DNA of 63,896 nucleotides from Pirellulales bacterium (GCA_016931995.1 JAFGDS010000099.1:1-63896), one strand, 5' to 3'. Counted from the stretch's first letter, positions 8,548 to 17,504 are shown. Notes: generated by a model not told the origin, from the sequence alone. Made by a program: numbers and translations.

Positions 8548-8901
8548 CTAGAACGCGGCCAGGGCGTCGGCCTCGTTTTCCTTGATGTCGAAGACGCGGT
8601 TGAGCTTCGTGATGACGAAGACCTCGAAGATCTCCGGCTGGATGCAGCAGAGCCGGAGCGTCCCGCCGGCCGCCTTGACCTTCTTGTCCAGGGTGATCAG
8701 CTTGCCCAACGCCGCGCTGGAGAGAAACTCGACGGACGCGAAGTTCAAGAGCAGTCGTGCGCGGTTTTCAACCTCCACGAGCCGGGCGAGTTCCCGGCCC
8801 AACTCCTGGATGTTCAGGTCGTCGAGGATCTTCTGATCGCGGAAGCGAACGACCGTCACGTCGCCGACCTCATTAACCTCCAACCGCCGGTATTCGGCCA
8901 T
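8548..8901 (-). CDS. STAS-domain anti-sigma factor antagonist (RsbV/SpoIIAA-like)
   Basis: A 117-residue single STAS domain protein. The ATG at 8901 (MAEYRRLEVNEVGDVTVVRF) has CAGGAG seven bases upstream and fits the usual family length; an upstream ATG at 9012 would add a 37-residue tail. The phosphorylatable serine site is 'EFLSSAALGKLITLDKKV'. In partner switching the unphosphorylated form sequesters the RsbW-like kinase encoded just downstream. It is the first gene of a minus-strand group STAS, kinase, RND exporter. Confidence 0.9.
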   Translation of the reverse strand: MAEYRRLEVNEVGDVTVVRFRDQKILDDLNIQELGRELARLVEVENRARLLLNFASVEFLSSAALGKLITLDKKVKAAGGTLRLCCIQPEIFEVFVITKLNRVFDIKENEADALAAF

Positions 8902-9180
8902 GGGACCACTCCTGAAAACACCCAGACCCCGACCAACCCACAAGGGGTATCGATAACGGAACGTAGCCACGAACACGCGAGCTTCCACTGCGGGGTACAT
9001 GCATGTACCCACTTTTGAGGGGTCAACCCAGCGGTGGAGCGCTCACTCACCCCATCATAGGGCCCGTGCCGGGGGTGTCAAGAAGGCCGGCGGCAGCGGA
9101 GGGACCCCAAGTCTCTCCGCCGGCGCCCGCCAGTCCTGGGTCATCGCCACGGCAAACATGCACCGGGAAAGAAACGTTTT
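8902..9180. other. Divergent intergenic region between the STAS group and the esterase operon
   Basis: No gene is seen. It holds an 18-bp perfect palindrome at 8993-9010, about 90 bp upstream of the STAS start. Confidence 0.5.
8993..9010. promoter_or_regulatory. 18-bp perfect palindrome (operator candidate)
   Basis: GGGTACATGCATGTACCC is its own reverse complement over 18 bases without a loop. It lies between two divergent transcription units, the STAS group on the left and the esterase-GH127 operon on the right, which suits a dimeric regulator binding site. The regulator is unknown. Confidence 0.5.
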
Positions 9181-9208
9181 TTGACGCGGCGCGCGGCGCC
9201 GCTACAAT
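9181..9208 (+). promoter_or_regulatory. Sigma70-like promoter of the esterase-GH127 operon
   Basis: TTGACG (9181-9186), a 16-base spacer and TACAAT (9203-9208) make a near-consensus promoter. Transcription would begin near 9215, giving a leader of about 42 bases to the ATG at 9257, or almost none to the ATG at 9218. Confidence 0.6.
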
Positions 9209-9256
9209 GAACGGCTAATGATACTCGCGGCGCGTCGAGTGACGGGGGATGTGGCC

Positions 9257-10096
9257 ATGGGAAACGGTAAATACTCACCGTGCGGGAATAGTATTGGAGC
9301 CACCTTGAACCGCGTCGGCGCTGTCCTTATTGTATTGGTCGCGTTCGGCCTGTGTGTCGCGCGGGCCGCCGATATCCGCCGCATCTCGCTGGAGGGCAAG
9401 GAGGGCGCGCCCGCGCCCGCGGCGGAGCCGGGCAAGGACGGCATCGACCGCATCCAGAAGGTCGAAACGCCGGCGCTGGAGCTTTTCCCGACGGCGCGGA
9501 AGCCCGCTCGCGGCGCCATCCTGGTCTGCCCCGGCGGCGGGTACCATATCCTCGCAATCAACCACGAGGGTTATTTCGTCGCGAAGAAACTGAATGAGTT
9601 CGGCTACGACGTGGCGATTCTGCTCTATCGCGTCAGCGCCGGCGACCAAACCCGCGAGCTGGCGATTGCCGACGCGAAGGCCGCCCTCGCGCTGCTGCAA
9701 AAGCGCGGCGGTGAATTCGGGCTGGACACCAAGAAGATTGGCGTGATGGGTTTCTCGGCCGGCGGGCATCTCGCGGCCCGGCTCACACATGAGACGGCGG
9801 AGGGCGCGCCGCCGGATTTCGCGATCCTCATGTATCCGGCCTACCTGGAGCGGGATGGCAAGGTGCTCGACGAAGTCGCGCCGGTGAAGACCCCCGCCTT
9901 CGTCTACGTCGCGGGCGACGACCCGTACGCCCCCAGCGCCGTCGCGTATGCCGAAGCGTGCCAGGCGGCCAAGGTTCCGTGCGATTTCACCAAGACCCAG
10001 CGCGGCGGTCACGGCTTCGGCCTCAAACCGGTCCTTCCTCCGGACGTGAAGGACTGGCCCGACAAGCTGCGCGGATTCCTTGATGCCATGAAGTGA
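9257..10096 (+). CDS. Exported alpha/beta-hydrolase (acetyl esterase-like)
   Basis: A 279-residue hydrolase with a signal sequence (VGAVLIVLVAFGLCVARAAD). 'AILVCPGGGYHILAINHEG' is the oxyanion-hole region. The nucleophile elbow is GFSAGGH, with Ser in GxSxG. A late aspartate ('YVAGDDPYAP') and histidine ('QRGGHGFGL') complete the likely triad. This pattern fits the acetylxylan or carbohydrate esterase-like BD-FAE group. The start at 9257 follows GGGGGAT and gives a shorter basic N-region; the ATG at 9218 is possible. The GH127 gene begins only 7 bp after the stop, so the two are co-transcribed and probably act on the same plant-derived or algal sugar chain, removing acyl groups before glycosidic cleavage. 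Confidence 0.85.
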   Translation: MGNGKYSPCGNSIGATLNRVGAVLIVLVAFGLCVARAADIRRISLEGKEGAPAPAAEPGKDGIDRIQKVETPALELFPTARKPARGAILVCPGGGYHILAINHEGYFVAKKLNEFGYDVAILLYRVSAGDQTRELAIADAKAALALLQKRGGEFGLDTKKIGVMGFSAGGHLAARLTHETAEGAPPDFAILMYPAYLERDGKVLDEVAPVKTPAFVYVAGDDPYAPSAVAYAEACQAAKVPCDFTKTQRGGHGFGLKPVLPPDVKDWPDKLRGFLDAMK

Positions 10097-10103
10097 GATA
10101 CGG

Positions 10104-11999
10104 ATGACGGCCGCACGAAATGAGAGACCGCGATGGAGGTGCATCGTAGCCGTGAGCTTGGTCGTTCTGGGGACGGCGTGTCCGCGGCGTCTGGCGGCGG
10201 GGGATCATTGTCTCGCGCCGGTTGATCCGGCCGAGGTCAAGGTCGGCGGCGAAATCGGCCGACGCATCGACGTCACGATCGACAACAATCTCCTGGCGAT
10301 CGACGTCGACAGGGACTTCCTCGAGCGGTTTCGCGGGAAGCAAGCCATCGCACGGTCGGGACACCCGGATCGTTACGTCGGGCTGGGCAAGCTCATCGAT
10401 GCCGCCGTGACCTTCGCCGCGCACACCCAGAACCCCGGAGTCATCAAGCTGAAAGACTACCTGGTCGGCGAATTGATCAAAACCCAGCTTCCCGACGGCT
10501 ACATGGGCATATTCCAGCCGGAACATCGCGTGTTCGCGCTGTGGGACTTGCACGAAATGGTCTACCTGATTCACGGGCTGGTCGCCGATTTTGAACACTT
10601 TGGCAACAAGGCATCGCTCGAATCGGCGCGGAGGTTGGCCAACTACATCATTGAGCGCCGCGCGGCCACCGGGGAACCACGGAGCGTCGGGAAGCTGAAT
10701 ACCGAGCGGGCTTTCCTCCGTCTCCATCGGGCGACCGAAGACAAGAAGTACCTCGACTATGCGGTGGACGGGATGGATCTGCGGAATTGGGACCAACCGG
10801 TCGGGGGCCACGCGTACACGTTCATGAACGTCTGCCTTGCCCAACTCGATCTTTACGACATCGCGCCGGACGAGAGCTTGCTCCGCCAGAGCAGGAAGGT
10901 TGTGGACTTCCTTACGGCTCGCGACGGCTTGCTCGTCAATGGCACGTGCAGCAGCGGGGAAGGATTCCACGGCGACCAGCGGACCACGGGCACGGTGGGG
11001 GAAACCTGCGCCACGGCCTATCTGATTCGCCTGCTCCACGCGATGCTCCGCATCGAGGGCGCGTCGGCCCACGGCGATATCATGGAGCGGGCGATCTACA
11101 ACGCGCTTTTCGCCGCGCAAATGCCCGACGGACGCCGCCTGCGCTACTTCACGCCGCTCGAGGGCAAGCGACCGGTGTATGAGTGGGACACCTATTGCTG
11201 TCCAAACAACTACCGGCGCATTGTCGCCGAGCTTCCCCAGATGATCTACTACCGTTCCTCCGACGGCGGCGCGACGGTGAACCTCTATACGGAATCGTCG
11301 GCGCGTGTGGCGCTCGACGAGGGCGTCGCGCTCGACGTGCGGCAGGAGACCGATTACCCCAACTCGGGCCAGGTCACGATTCACGTCGATCCGTCGCGTC
11401 CAGCCGATTTTCCCTTGCGACTGCGCATTCCGGCGTGGTGCGAAAAGCCGTCGGTGAGCATCAATGGAAAGCAGCTTGACCGGCCGGTCCAGCGAGGCGT
11501 CTTCTTCACGGTTTCGCGGCAGTGGAAGCCGGGCGACCGGGTGGAACTCGACATGCCCATGACGTGGCGGTTGGTCCACGGCCGGAAGTCGCAAGACGGA
11601 CGCGTGGCCGTGATGCGGGGCCCCATGCTCTTCTGCCTGGCTCCGCGGCGGATCGCGGCAACGGACTCGCCGCGGACGGCGGATCGGCCTTTGGCCGAAC
11701 GCAACGCTCCGAACGAGGGTCTCGCGGCCAGGTCGCAATCCGCCACGGTCATGAGGGACCTCCGGCTCGATCCACGGAGCTTGGGCGAGCCGGTCCATGA
11801 TGCGACGGTTCGCCCCGACGGCCTGGCGTGCCCGGTGCGCGCGTGGAGTCCCGGGAAGCCCGCGACCGAGCCTCCCGATCTGAGCCTCCGGTTGACCGAG
11901 TTCGCCGATCCCGCCGGCGAGGCGACGTACTTCCGCGTGCCCGACGCCGCGAGCGCGGTCGACGACGAGTTGGTTCGCGGCGAGTCATCCACTCGTTAG
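10104..11999 (+). CDS. Glycoside hydrolase family 127 (beta-L-arabinofuranosidase-like)
   Basis: A 631-residue exported enzyme with an N-terminal signal (VAVSLVVLGTACPRRLAAGD). The (alpha/alpha)6 barrel spans roughly residues 40-420. GETCATAY and YCCPNN carry the Glu-x-Cys and Cys-Cys residues that bind zinc in characterised GH127 enzymes, where one cysteine is the nucleophile. Beta-sandwich domains follow, with 'LRLRIPAWCEKPSVSINGK'. The length matches the family. The last 120 residues, rich in Pro and Arg, are less conserved. Substrate specificity cannot be read from sequence, since GH127 members act on several furanosides. The esterase gene upstream supports a role in degrading substituted polysaccharides. 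Confidence 0.88.
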   Translation: MTAARNERPRWRCIVAVSLVVLGTACPRRLAAGDHCLAPVDPAEVKVGGEIGRRIDVTIDNNLLAIDVDRDFLERFRGKQAIARSGHPDRYVGLGKLIDAAVTFAAHTQNPGVIKLKDYLVGELIKTQLPDGYMGIFQPEHRVFALWDLHEMVYLIHGLVADFEHFGNKASLESARRLANYIIERRAATGEPRSVGKLNTERAFLRLHRATEDKKYLDYAVDGMDLRNWDQPVGGHAYTFMNVCLAQLDLYDIAPDESLLRQSRKVVDFLTARDGLLVNGTCSSGEGFHGDQRTTGTVGETCATAYLIRLLHAMLRIEGASAHGDIMERAIYNALFAAQMPDGRRLRYFTPLEGKRPVYEWDTYCCPNNYRRIVAELPQMIYYRSSDGGATVNLYTESSARVALDEGVALDVRQETDYPNSGQVTIHVDPSRPADFPLRLRIPAWCEKPSVSINGKQLDRPVQRGVFFTVSRQWKPGDRVELDMPMTWRLVHGRKSQDGRVAVMRGPMLFCLAPRRIAATDSPRTADRPLAERNAPNEGLAARSQSATVMRDLRLDPRSLGEPVHDATVRPDGLACPVRAWSPGKPATEPPDLSLRLTEFADPAGEATYFRVPDAASAVDDELVRGESSTR

Positions 12000-12105
12000 A
12001 ATAGATTGCGGATTAGCGTGGCTTCTTGGGCGCCATGCCCGCGCTGCGCTCACGTGCCTTGTATCGTCGCGTGTTGGGGACTTCTTCGTCAACGCTCCGC
12101 TCGAG

Positions 12106-13809
12106 TCAGAGACAGTCGTGGTGTTCGCGTACCCCGGAAACGGTCCAGCGATTGGGGAGAGCGAGGTCCCTGGCCGGTCGCGAGTTGCTTGAAGAGCGGG
12201 CCTTGCCGGCTTGACGCTTGGCGAGCACATCGGCGGCGCCCATGCACAGGTAGGCGCACGCCGTCTTCGAGGTCAGTTCGCCTAGCCATTGATGGAGTTC
12301 CGTCTCGCGGCCCAGTTCCACCATGGTTTGACCGACGATCCGGAACGCCCCGACTTCGTTTGGGCCGTCGCCGATCTTCCGCAGCAAGTTTTTTGCCTCA
12401 TCGAGCTGTCCGGCGCGAAGCAGGGCGGAGGCCACCTTGCCCATTGCCCGATCCTTGCCGAGCGGCTCGGTAATCAGTTCGGCGACCTCGAGCCCCGATT
12501 TCACGTCGCCCGATTTGATCAGACCGGCGGCGACGTCGGCCGCCGCGGACGACTGTCCGTAACCCTGTTTCAGTTGGGCAAGCGTGGTCCGCGCGCCGTG
12601 GAAATCGCCCGCGTCGATTTCCGATGCCACGAGCGCGGGAACCAGCATCAATTTGAGGAGGCCCGATTCGTCGGGAAGCTCGGCAATGGCCTTTCGGGCC
12701 CGCGCAGTCCGCCGCAGGCTGCCCTCGCGATCGCCCTTGGCAGCCAAGAGCTTGGCGGTCGCGAGGTAGTTCGCCTGCGCCTTGGCGATCAACCCTGCGT
12801 CGTCGAACACGCCGAACTTGGACTTCTGCGCCGGGCGTGGAGAGGCCTTGACAATCTCGACCATCGACTCGATGGCTGCCTCGGCGGCCGCAACGTCTCC
12901 CGCGGCGACAAGCTCGGCGAAAAGCAAGTCGTAAAGCGCCAGCTTCTCTTCGCGGGTTGTCGCCTTTTCGACGCGCGACCGAAGGACTTGGGCGTTTTGC
13001 TTCTTCGCCATATTGGCCGTGATTTGTGCGCGGGCGGTCGCCTGAAGCGTCGCATCGGAGATGCGGTCCGCGAACGAGCCTGCCTCGGCGGCACGACCGG
13101 CCTTGACCAGCGCCTTGACGAGATGGTCGTACGCGCGATCCTGGAGTTTCGTGTCGGTCAGCTTTGCGGCGAGCTTCTGGGCCTCGTCGATTCGCAATGC
13201 GTCGGCGCAGGCGTTGGCCATGACCGACCAGCCCGACTGCTCCCAGCTCGGCGGAAGATGCTTTTTGACAATGTCGCGGGCCATTTCCAGTTTGCCCTGC
13301 CCGGCAAGCGTTGCGGCGATGTCCTGAAAGGCGGCATTGCGATGGAATTCGTGCGGGATTCGTCCCGCCAGCGAAATCGCCTGGGCCGGTTGTCCCAGTT
13401 CGAGGTGCCTTCGGATCACGTCGAAGAAACTCGTGTTTCCCGGCAACAGGGTGATTTCCCCGGCCTCTTGAAGCTGGGTTTGGCAGGCGTTGTCGTCGCC
13501 GCTGGCTTCGTACTGCTTCGCCAAGAATACGTGGGCATAGATGCACAACTGCGGATTGTTGATGGACCGTATCGACGCCCGTGCCCCCTCGAAGTCGCCG
13601 GCGAAGCCTTGGACATAAACGAGTTCGTAGTGTGCCTTGCCTCGCGCGTCAGCATCGGTGATGCCATCGGCAAAATGGACGGCCTGATCGCGCCACCAGC
13701 CGGCCGATCGGAGTTGCCCCGGCTGGACGGCCGGCGCCGGCTCGGCCGCGTGTGTGGGAGAAACCATCGCCAACGTGCCCAGCGTGAGGAGCCTCGCGAC
13801 GAGTCGCAT
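12106..13809 (-). CDS. Exported helical-repeat (TPR-like) protein of unknown function
   Basis: A 567-residue protein. The ATG at 13809 has GGAGG upstream and opens a signal peptide ending THAAEP. The rest is almost all alpha-helical, made of Ala/Leu-rich helical pairs of about 35 residues such as 'DRAYDHLVKALVKAGRAAEA' and 'VASALLRAGQLDEAKNLLRK', in the manner of TPR or SEL1-like solenoids. No catalytic motif is seen. TPR-like exported proteins usually scaffold other proteins. The C-terminal 30 residues after 'LAKRQAGKA' are low-complexity and may be readthrough. It lies 188 bp downstream of the DUF11 gene on the same strand. Confidence 0.75.
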   Translation of the reverse strand: MRLVARLLTLGTLAMVSPTHAAEPAPAVQPGQLRSAGWWRDQAVHFADGITDADARGKAHYELVYVQGFAGDFEGARASIRSINNPQLCIYAHVFLAKQYEASGDDNACQTQLQEAGEITLLPGNTSFFDVIRRHLELGQPAQAISLAGRIPHEFHRNAAFQDIAATLAGQGKLEMARDIVKKHLPPSWEQSGWSVMANACADALRIDEAQKLAAKLTDTKLQDRAYDHLVKALVKAGRAAEAGSFADRISDATLQATARAQITANMAKKQNAQVLRSRVEKATTREEKLALYDLLFAELVAAGDVAAAEAAIESMVEIVKASPRPAQKSKFGVFDDAGLIAKAQANYLATAKLLAAKGDREGSLRRTARARKAIAELPDESGLLKLMLVPALVASEIDAGDFHGARTTLAQLKQGYGQSSAAADVAAGLIKSGDVKSGLEVAELITEPLGKDRAMGKVASALLRAGQLDEAKNLLRKIGDGPNEVGAFRIVGQTMVELGRETELHQWLGELTSKTACAYLCMGAADVLAKRQAGKARSSSNSRPARDLALPNRWTVSGVREHHDCL

Positions 13810-13996
13810 GGTCGTATCCTCCAGGTTACGCGTCCCTCGGCCGCGGGAGGGTGTGAGAATACCGTCGCGGCGAACCGCACTTCGCAAGAGGCGTCACCCG
13901 TGGGCCGATATAACGCGGCAGGTCCAGAATCCTGGAAACCCCAGGGAGGAGGGGAGCGGCAGCGCCGCCGGACCGCCCCGCGTTCCCGCATTCCAT

Positions 13997-15202
13997 TTAC
14001 CGCACGCGGCAGCGGAAGCGGATGATGCCGCCTTGGTTGACGGGCAGGGGGTCGGTGATCTCCCAGCGGAGCACCGTCGAGCCGGCGTCGTTGGGTTGGG
14101 TGGAGAACGTGGCCGGGAGGTTGCACTGGGCGCTTTCGGGCACGTACTCCAACCGCGTGGCCAGGTTGTCGACGATCGTGACGTTGCCGATCAACTGGTT
14201 GCCCACGTTGTCGAAACGGAGGGTGAAGTCCACCGGTTCGCCCGGCTTGGCCAGTTGGGTCGAAGCCACCTTGATGATCCGCAATCGCGGATGCGCCGGG
14301 GCTTCTTCCACGCCGAAGACGGTGTGGGCGTTCTGGACGCCCACCTCGGCCGCGGCCGACTGGTGATCGAGGATCACTTGCACGGCCTGATTGTCGGTCC
14401 AGACAATCGCGGCGGCGATGCCTTCGGCCAGCCGCGCGGTCTCCTTCTGATTCACGTGGCCGAAGCGGATGGCGTCGCAGCTTTCGAACGCCATGAAAGC
14501 GTCCTGGAAACTCCGCGGGCCCAGGGCGGTCGACAGGGCCCCGTCGCCGAGCTTGCCCTGATAGATGACCGGCGGCTGGGCGGCCAGATGTTGGCCCGGC
14601 TGAATGTTTTGCGTGCCGTGGGCCACCTCTTGGACGTCGTCGTAGCGCACCAAGCCAGTGGGCTGGCGGACGTCGCCGGGTCCGGTCGCACGCTCGTTCT
14701 GCACGACGGAGGTCACCTTGCGGACCGCGCCGAATCGCGGGGCATACAGATGCACCGGGTTGGAGGGCGTAACGACCGTTTGGCCGTCGAGCGTGTCGAA
14801 ATGCGCGATCGTGTCTTCGGCGTCCAGGCCGCGGACCGTCCAATCGGGCGCAACGGTCACCGCCAGGCCGCGGTCGCCGCCATCGGCGAGGTACTCGTCC
14901 TCGGGCCATGGCCGTCGGATGCCTGGCGGGGCCCAAGGTCCGGCGGGAGCGCCGGGCGCGGGCTCGGCCACGTGCATTCCTTCCGGCGCGAAGCCCACGA
15001 GACCGGCGCCGGGGTTCTGCGGTTGCGCCGCCATGCCGGCCCATGCCTCGCGGGGCAGGGCAGGGGGGGCCGACCGATCCAGGTCGGCCGTCCGCGGCGC
15101 GCGGCAGGCGCAGAGGATCAGGGTGCATGCGGCGACCATCGTCAGCCGCCACAGCCCGGGCAGCCACTCGACGTTCAATTGTCTTGGCAAGGCGCGGTGC
15201 AT
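13997..15202 (-). CDS. DUF11-domain exported protein
   Basis: A 401-residue protein. It starts at the ATG at 15202, with AAGGAAT upstream. A lipoprotein-like signal (LTMVAACTLILCACRAPR) is followed by a Pro-rich region to about residue 110. A middle region of unknown fold comes next. The last 120 residues form a DUF11 beta-sandwich repeat ('KPGEPVDFTLRFDNVGNQLI', 'VTIVDNLATRLEYVPESAQC', 'LPVNQGGIIRFRCRVR'). DUF11 repeats are common in cell-surface proteins. The gene starts 10 bp after the stop of the upstream gene, so they are co-transcribed. It contains GGCAGGGG motif copies at 14043 and 15059. Confidence 0.85.
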   Translation of the reverse strand: MHRALPRQLNVEWLPGLWRLTMVAACTLILCACRAPRTADLDRSAPPALPREAWAGMAAQPQNPGAGLVGFAPEGMHVAEPAPGAPAGPWAPPGIRRPWPEDEYLADGGDRGLAVTVAPDWTVRGLDAEDTIAHFDTLDGQTVVTPSNPVHLYAPRFGAVRKVTSVVQNERATGPGDVRQPTGLVRYDDVQEVAHGTQNIQPGQHLAAQPPVIYQGKLGDGALSTALGPRSFQDAFMAFESCDAIRFGHVNQKETARLAEGIAAAIVWTDNQAVQVILDHQSAAAEVGVQNAHTVFGVEEAPAHPRLRIIKVASTQLAKPGEPVDFTLRFDNVGNQLIGNVTIVDNLATRLEYVPESAQCNLPATFSTQPNDAGSTVLRWEITDPLPVNQGGIIRFRCRVR

Positions 15203-15212
15203 GGCGGATTCC

Positions 15213-16127
15213 TTACTCGGCGACAACCCGAAGGCGGCGCGGCGCCGGCGGCGGGGGCAGACGTTTGGCCACTTCGCCCGTCGGGGCAGGGCAGGGGGGC
15301 GCGGCCGCGCCCGAGGGCGGCGCGGGCAACGCCGGCGGGATCGGGTCCGCTTCAAACGGCGGGCAGCCGAAGAGGAATTGTTCGTCCGAGCCCTGCCCGG
15401 ATTCGGGCACGCGGGCGCCTATTCGCAGGATGGCCACGGGGCGGCCCAGGCCGTCGGCCACGGCCAGCGGATCGTCGCCCGGCTTGGCTTCAAACCACGG
15501 TTGGCCGTGGGTGTCCTCGGCGATGGGCACGGCGCGGAAGGGGTCTTCGAGGTAGATCACGCGCGTGACGAATTTGCCGTCCGCGGCCAGCCGCAGGTCT
15601 TCGGCCGTCAATTCGATGGCGATCGCGAACCGCCACGTCTGATCGGCCGGCGCGTAGAGCCGATCGATCACTTCGATCGTGGGGAAGACCTCCAGACCGG
15701 GCGCGAGGGGGATATTCGTCACGCGGAGCCGGTAGACCTGGCCGATCAACAACCCGACGCGCAGGGGCGCGGGCGCGCTCGGCTGGAACTGGCCGTCGCT
15801 GGCCAGCGAGACCGAGGCCCCCGTGGGGGCCTTGATCTCGACCGGCTGGAAGAACCCGTGCAATGGTCCGCCCCGCTGGAGTTGCAGACCGCCAATCGCT
15901 CCCGGTGGCATCACCCCCTGGTGCAGGTAATGGACCTCGGGTTGTTGCGCTTGCGCCATTTGCGCGAGGCACAAACACCCGAGAACCAAGACCGCCATCC
16001 TGCCGGCAACTCGTAGGTGACCGACCAAGCGCCGTGTCGCCAGGCAGCGGAGCACATGGACCATTGTCACGGATTGCGAGGTTCGTGGAGAAGGGAAACG
16101 TAGGAGAAGGTTTGGGCGAAGGTTCAT
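15213..16127 (-). CDS. Exported protein related to its neighbour at 16374-17504
   Basis: A 304-residue protein. The ATG at 16127 has GAGG upstream; internal ATGs at 16064 or 15998 would leave the signal peptide (MAVLVLGCLCLAQMAQAQ) nearer the start. The core 'GQVYRLRVTNIPLAPGLEVF', 'IELTAEDLRLAADGKFVTRV' and 'IYLEDPFRAVPIAEDT' matches, segment by segment, 'GCIYRLKLTNIGVSRAGVEL', 'VQLTEEDLDQVLTGNYVTKV' and 'IYLPDPEFQELALAGVETL' in the next gene upstream. The two are therefore paralogs. The C-terminus is Pro-rich. The function is unknown. Such genes accompany DUF11 genes in planctomycetes, and here the DUF11 gene starts 10 bp downstream. Confidence 0.8.
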   Translation of the reverse strand: MNLRPNLLLRFPSPRTSQSVTMVHVLRCLATRRLVGHLRVAGRMAVLVLGCLCLAQMAQAQQPEVHYLHQGVMPPGAIGGLQLQRGGPLHGFFQPVEIKAPTGASVSLASDGQFQPSAPAPLRVGLLIGQVYRLRVTNIPLAPGLEVFPTIEVIDRLYAPADQTWRFAIAIELTAEDLRLAADGKFVTRVIYLEDPFRAVPIAEDTHGQPWFEAKPGDDPLAVADGLGRPVAILRIGARVPESGQGSDEQFLFGCPPFEADPIPPALPAPPSGAAAPPCPAPTGEVAKRLPPPPAPRRLRVVAE

Positions 16128-16173
16128 GGTACCTCGCGGGACCTTGCTGTCTTCACGTCATCCCGAGCGGCAC

Positions 16174-16242
16174 GTCATCCTGAGCGAAGCGAAGGATCTC
16201 GGTGATGTCGCACGGGACGCGAGATGCTTCGCTCGGCATGAC
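16174..16242. repeat. Dispersed hairpin repeat, GTCATCCTGAGCGAAGCGAA family
   Basis: One arm reads GTCATCCTGAGCGAAGCGAA and the other ends GCTTCGCTCGGCATGAC, so the element can fold into a long hairpin. Related copies lie at 50370, 53879, 55277 and (half) 61662. Confidence 0.75.
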
Positions 16243-16284
16243 TGTTTCGTTGGGTTCGTTTTGACCGGATGTAGATCCCGGGTG

Positions 16285-16362
16285 CCCTCACCCCCGACCC
16301 CTCTCCCAAAGGGAGAGGGGAGTAGTATTGTCCACCCGCTCTCGCAAAGGGCGAGGGGAGTT
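16285..16362. repeat. Intergenic repeat with GGGAGAGGGG palindromes
   Basis: Two inverted repeats, CCTCTCCCAAAGGGAGAGG and CTCTCGCAAAGGGCGAG, follow one another between the stop at 16374 and the start at 16127 of the paralogous pair. Confidence 0.65.
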
Positions 16363-16373
16363 GTGTTCGCGTG

Positions 16374-17504
16374 TTAGTAACCGTTGTATTCACAGGGCTC
16401 GCCTTCGCAGGGCTCGCCTTCGCAGGGCACGCCCTCTTCGCACGGCTCGCCGTAGTCGTTGGGATCGATCGCGCGCTCGTACGTATTCGTGGCCGGCTGG
16501 CGGAACAACCCCAGGCCCGGCCGAGCAGTCTCGACGATCCGCACACGGTCCGCCGGCTTGGGATAGCTCAGGCCAGGACGCTGCTTCACGTCGATCTCGA
16601 CCTTGCGCGTGGGCTCGGGGATGCGCACGGACGTGTGGTTCTTGATCACGTGCTTCTGCAGACCGGCCGGCACTCCCAACGGCACGTGTGGCGGGCCGGG
16701 CAGACCGATGGGGGTGCCGCTCATGGGCATGCCGTATTCGGGGCCCGTCACGCCGGAGATGTAGTTCTGCGGAACCGTGCCGCCGCCCATGGCCATAGCC
16801 ATGCCACCTTCGCACGGCGCGCCGTACGAAGCGGGTGTTACGCCGCCGGACTCGACCGGTTCGCCGGGAATCTCGAGGTCCTTGTTGCCCAGCCGGACGA
16901 TCGCCAGGATCGCGCCGCGGCGATCGGCCTCGGCGATGGGGTCCACGCCCGGGTCGAGCCGCGTGCTGACCAGCGTTTCGACGCCGGCCAGGGCCAGCTC
17001 CTGGAATTCCGGATCGGGCAGGTAGATCACCTTCGTGACGTAGTTGCCCGTGAGCACCTGGTCCAGGTCCTCCTCGGTGAGTTGGACGGGGATGGCGTTG
17101 TGGGCGAGGAAGGCGCTGGTGCGCGGCATGGCCGGGGCGACCTCAAGCGTCGGATACAATTCGACGCCCGCCCGGCTGACGCCGATATTCGTGAGTTTCA
17201 GCCGGTAGATGCAGCCCTGGTCGAAGTTGTATCGGCCCGGGCAAACCAACGGCTCGGAATCGAACTGGCCTGCCATCGATACGTCCCACGCGACCACCAT
17301 GCCGTCGGGTCCGGCAAAGAGGACCTGCGACGACTGATTGGGCGCGGGCATGCCGGTCGGGCAGGTGAGCACGCCGGGCCCGGGGCCATCCACGCCGGGG
17401 CCGGGGTGCATCAGCATCGGCGCCGGCGGAAGGTTGTTCTTGACCGCGCCCCTGCACCCGGCAAGCACCACGGCAACCATCGAAACCGCCACTACGTATT
17501 TCAT
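16374..17504 (-). CDS. Lipoprotein paralogous to 15213-16127, with a Cys-Glu-Pro repeat tail
   Basis: A 376-residue lipoprotein (lipobox VVLAGC, Cys at residue 17). The ATG at 17504 follows a strong AAGGAGG. A Pro/Gly/Met-rich region precedes the core shared with the next gene ('YRLKLTNIGVSRAGVELYPT', 'IPVQLTEEDLDQVLTGNYVT'). The C-terminus is unusual: after NDYGEP it repeats CEEGVPCEGEPCEGEPCE and ends YNGY. The repeated cysteines could form disulfides or bind metal in the envelope. It is the first of three minus-strand genes with the paralog and the DUF11 protein. The function is unknown. Confidence 0.82.
   Translation of the reverse strand: MKYVVAVSMVAVVLAGCRGAVKNNLPPAPMLMHPGPGVDGPGPGVLTCPTGMPAPNQSSQVLFAGPDGMVVAWDVSMAGQFDSEPLVCPGRYNFDQGCIYRLKLTNIGVSRAGVELYPTLEVAPAMPRTSAFLAHNAIPVQLTEEDLDQVLTGNYVTKVIYLPDPEFQELALAGVETLVSTRLDPGVDPIAEADRRGAILAIVRLGNKDLEIPGEPVESGGVTPASYGAPCEGGMAMAMGGGTVPQNYISGVTGPEYGMPMSGTPIGLPGPPHVPLGVPAGLQKHVIKNHTSVRIPEPTRKVEIDVKQRPGLSYPKPADRVRIVETARPGLGLFRQPATNTYERAIDPNDYGEPCEEGVPCEGEPCEGEPCEYNGY

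Noticed and set aside
12026-12473. Plus-strand open frames overlapping the TPR-like gene and other long frames opposite real genes.
   Set aside because: They are Arg/Pro/Ala-rich antisense frames expected from GC-rich coding DNA, without domains or ribosome-binding sites.
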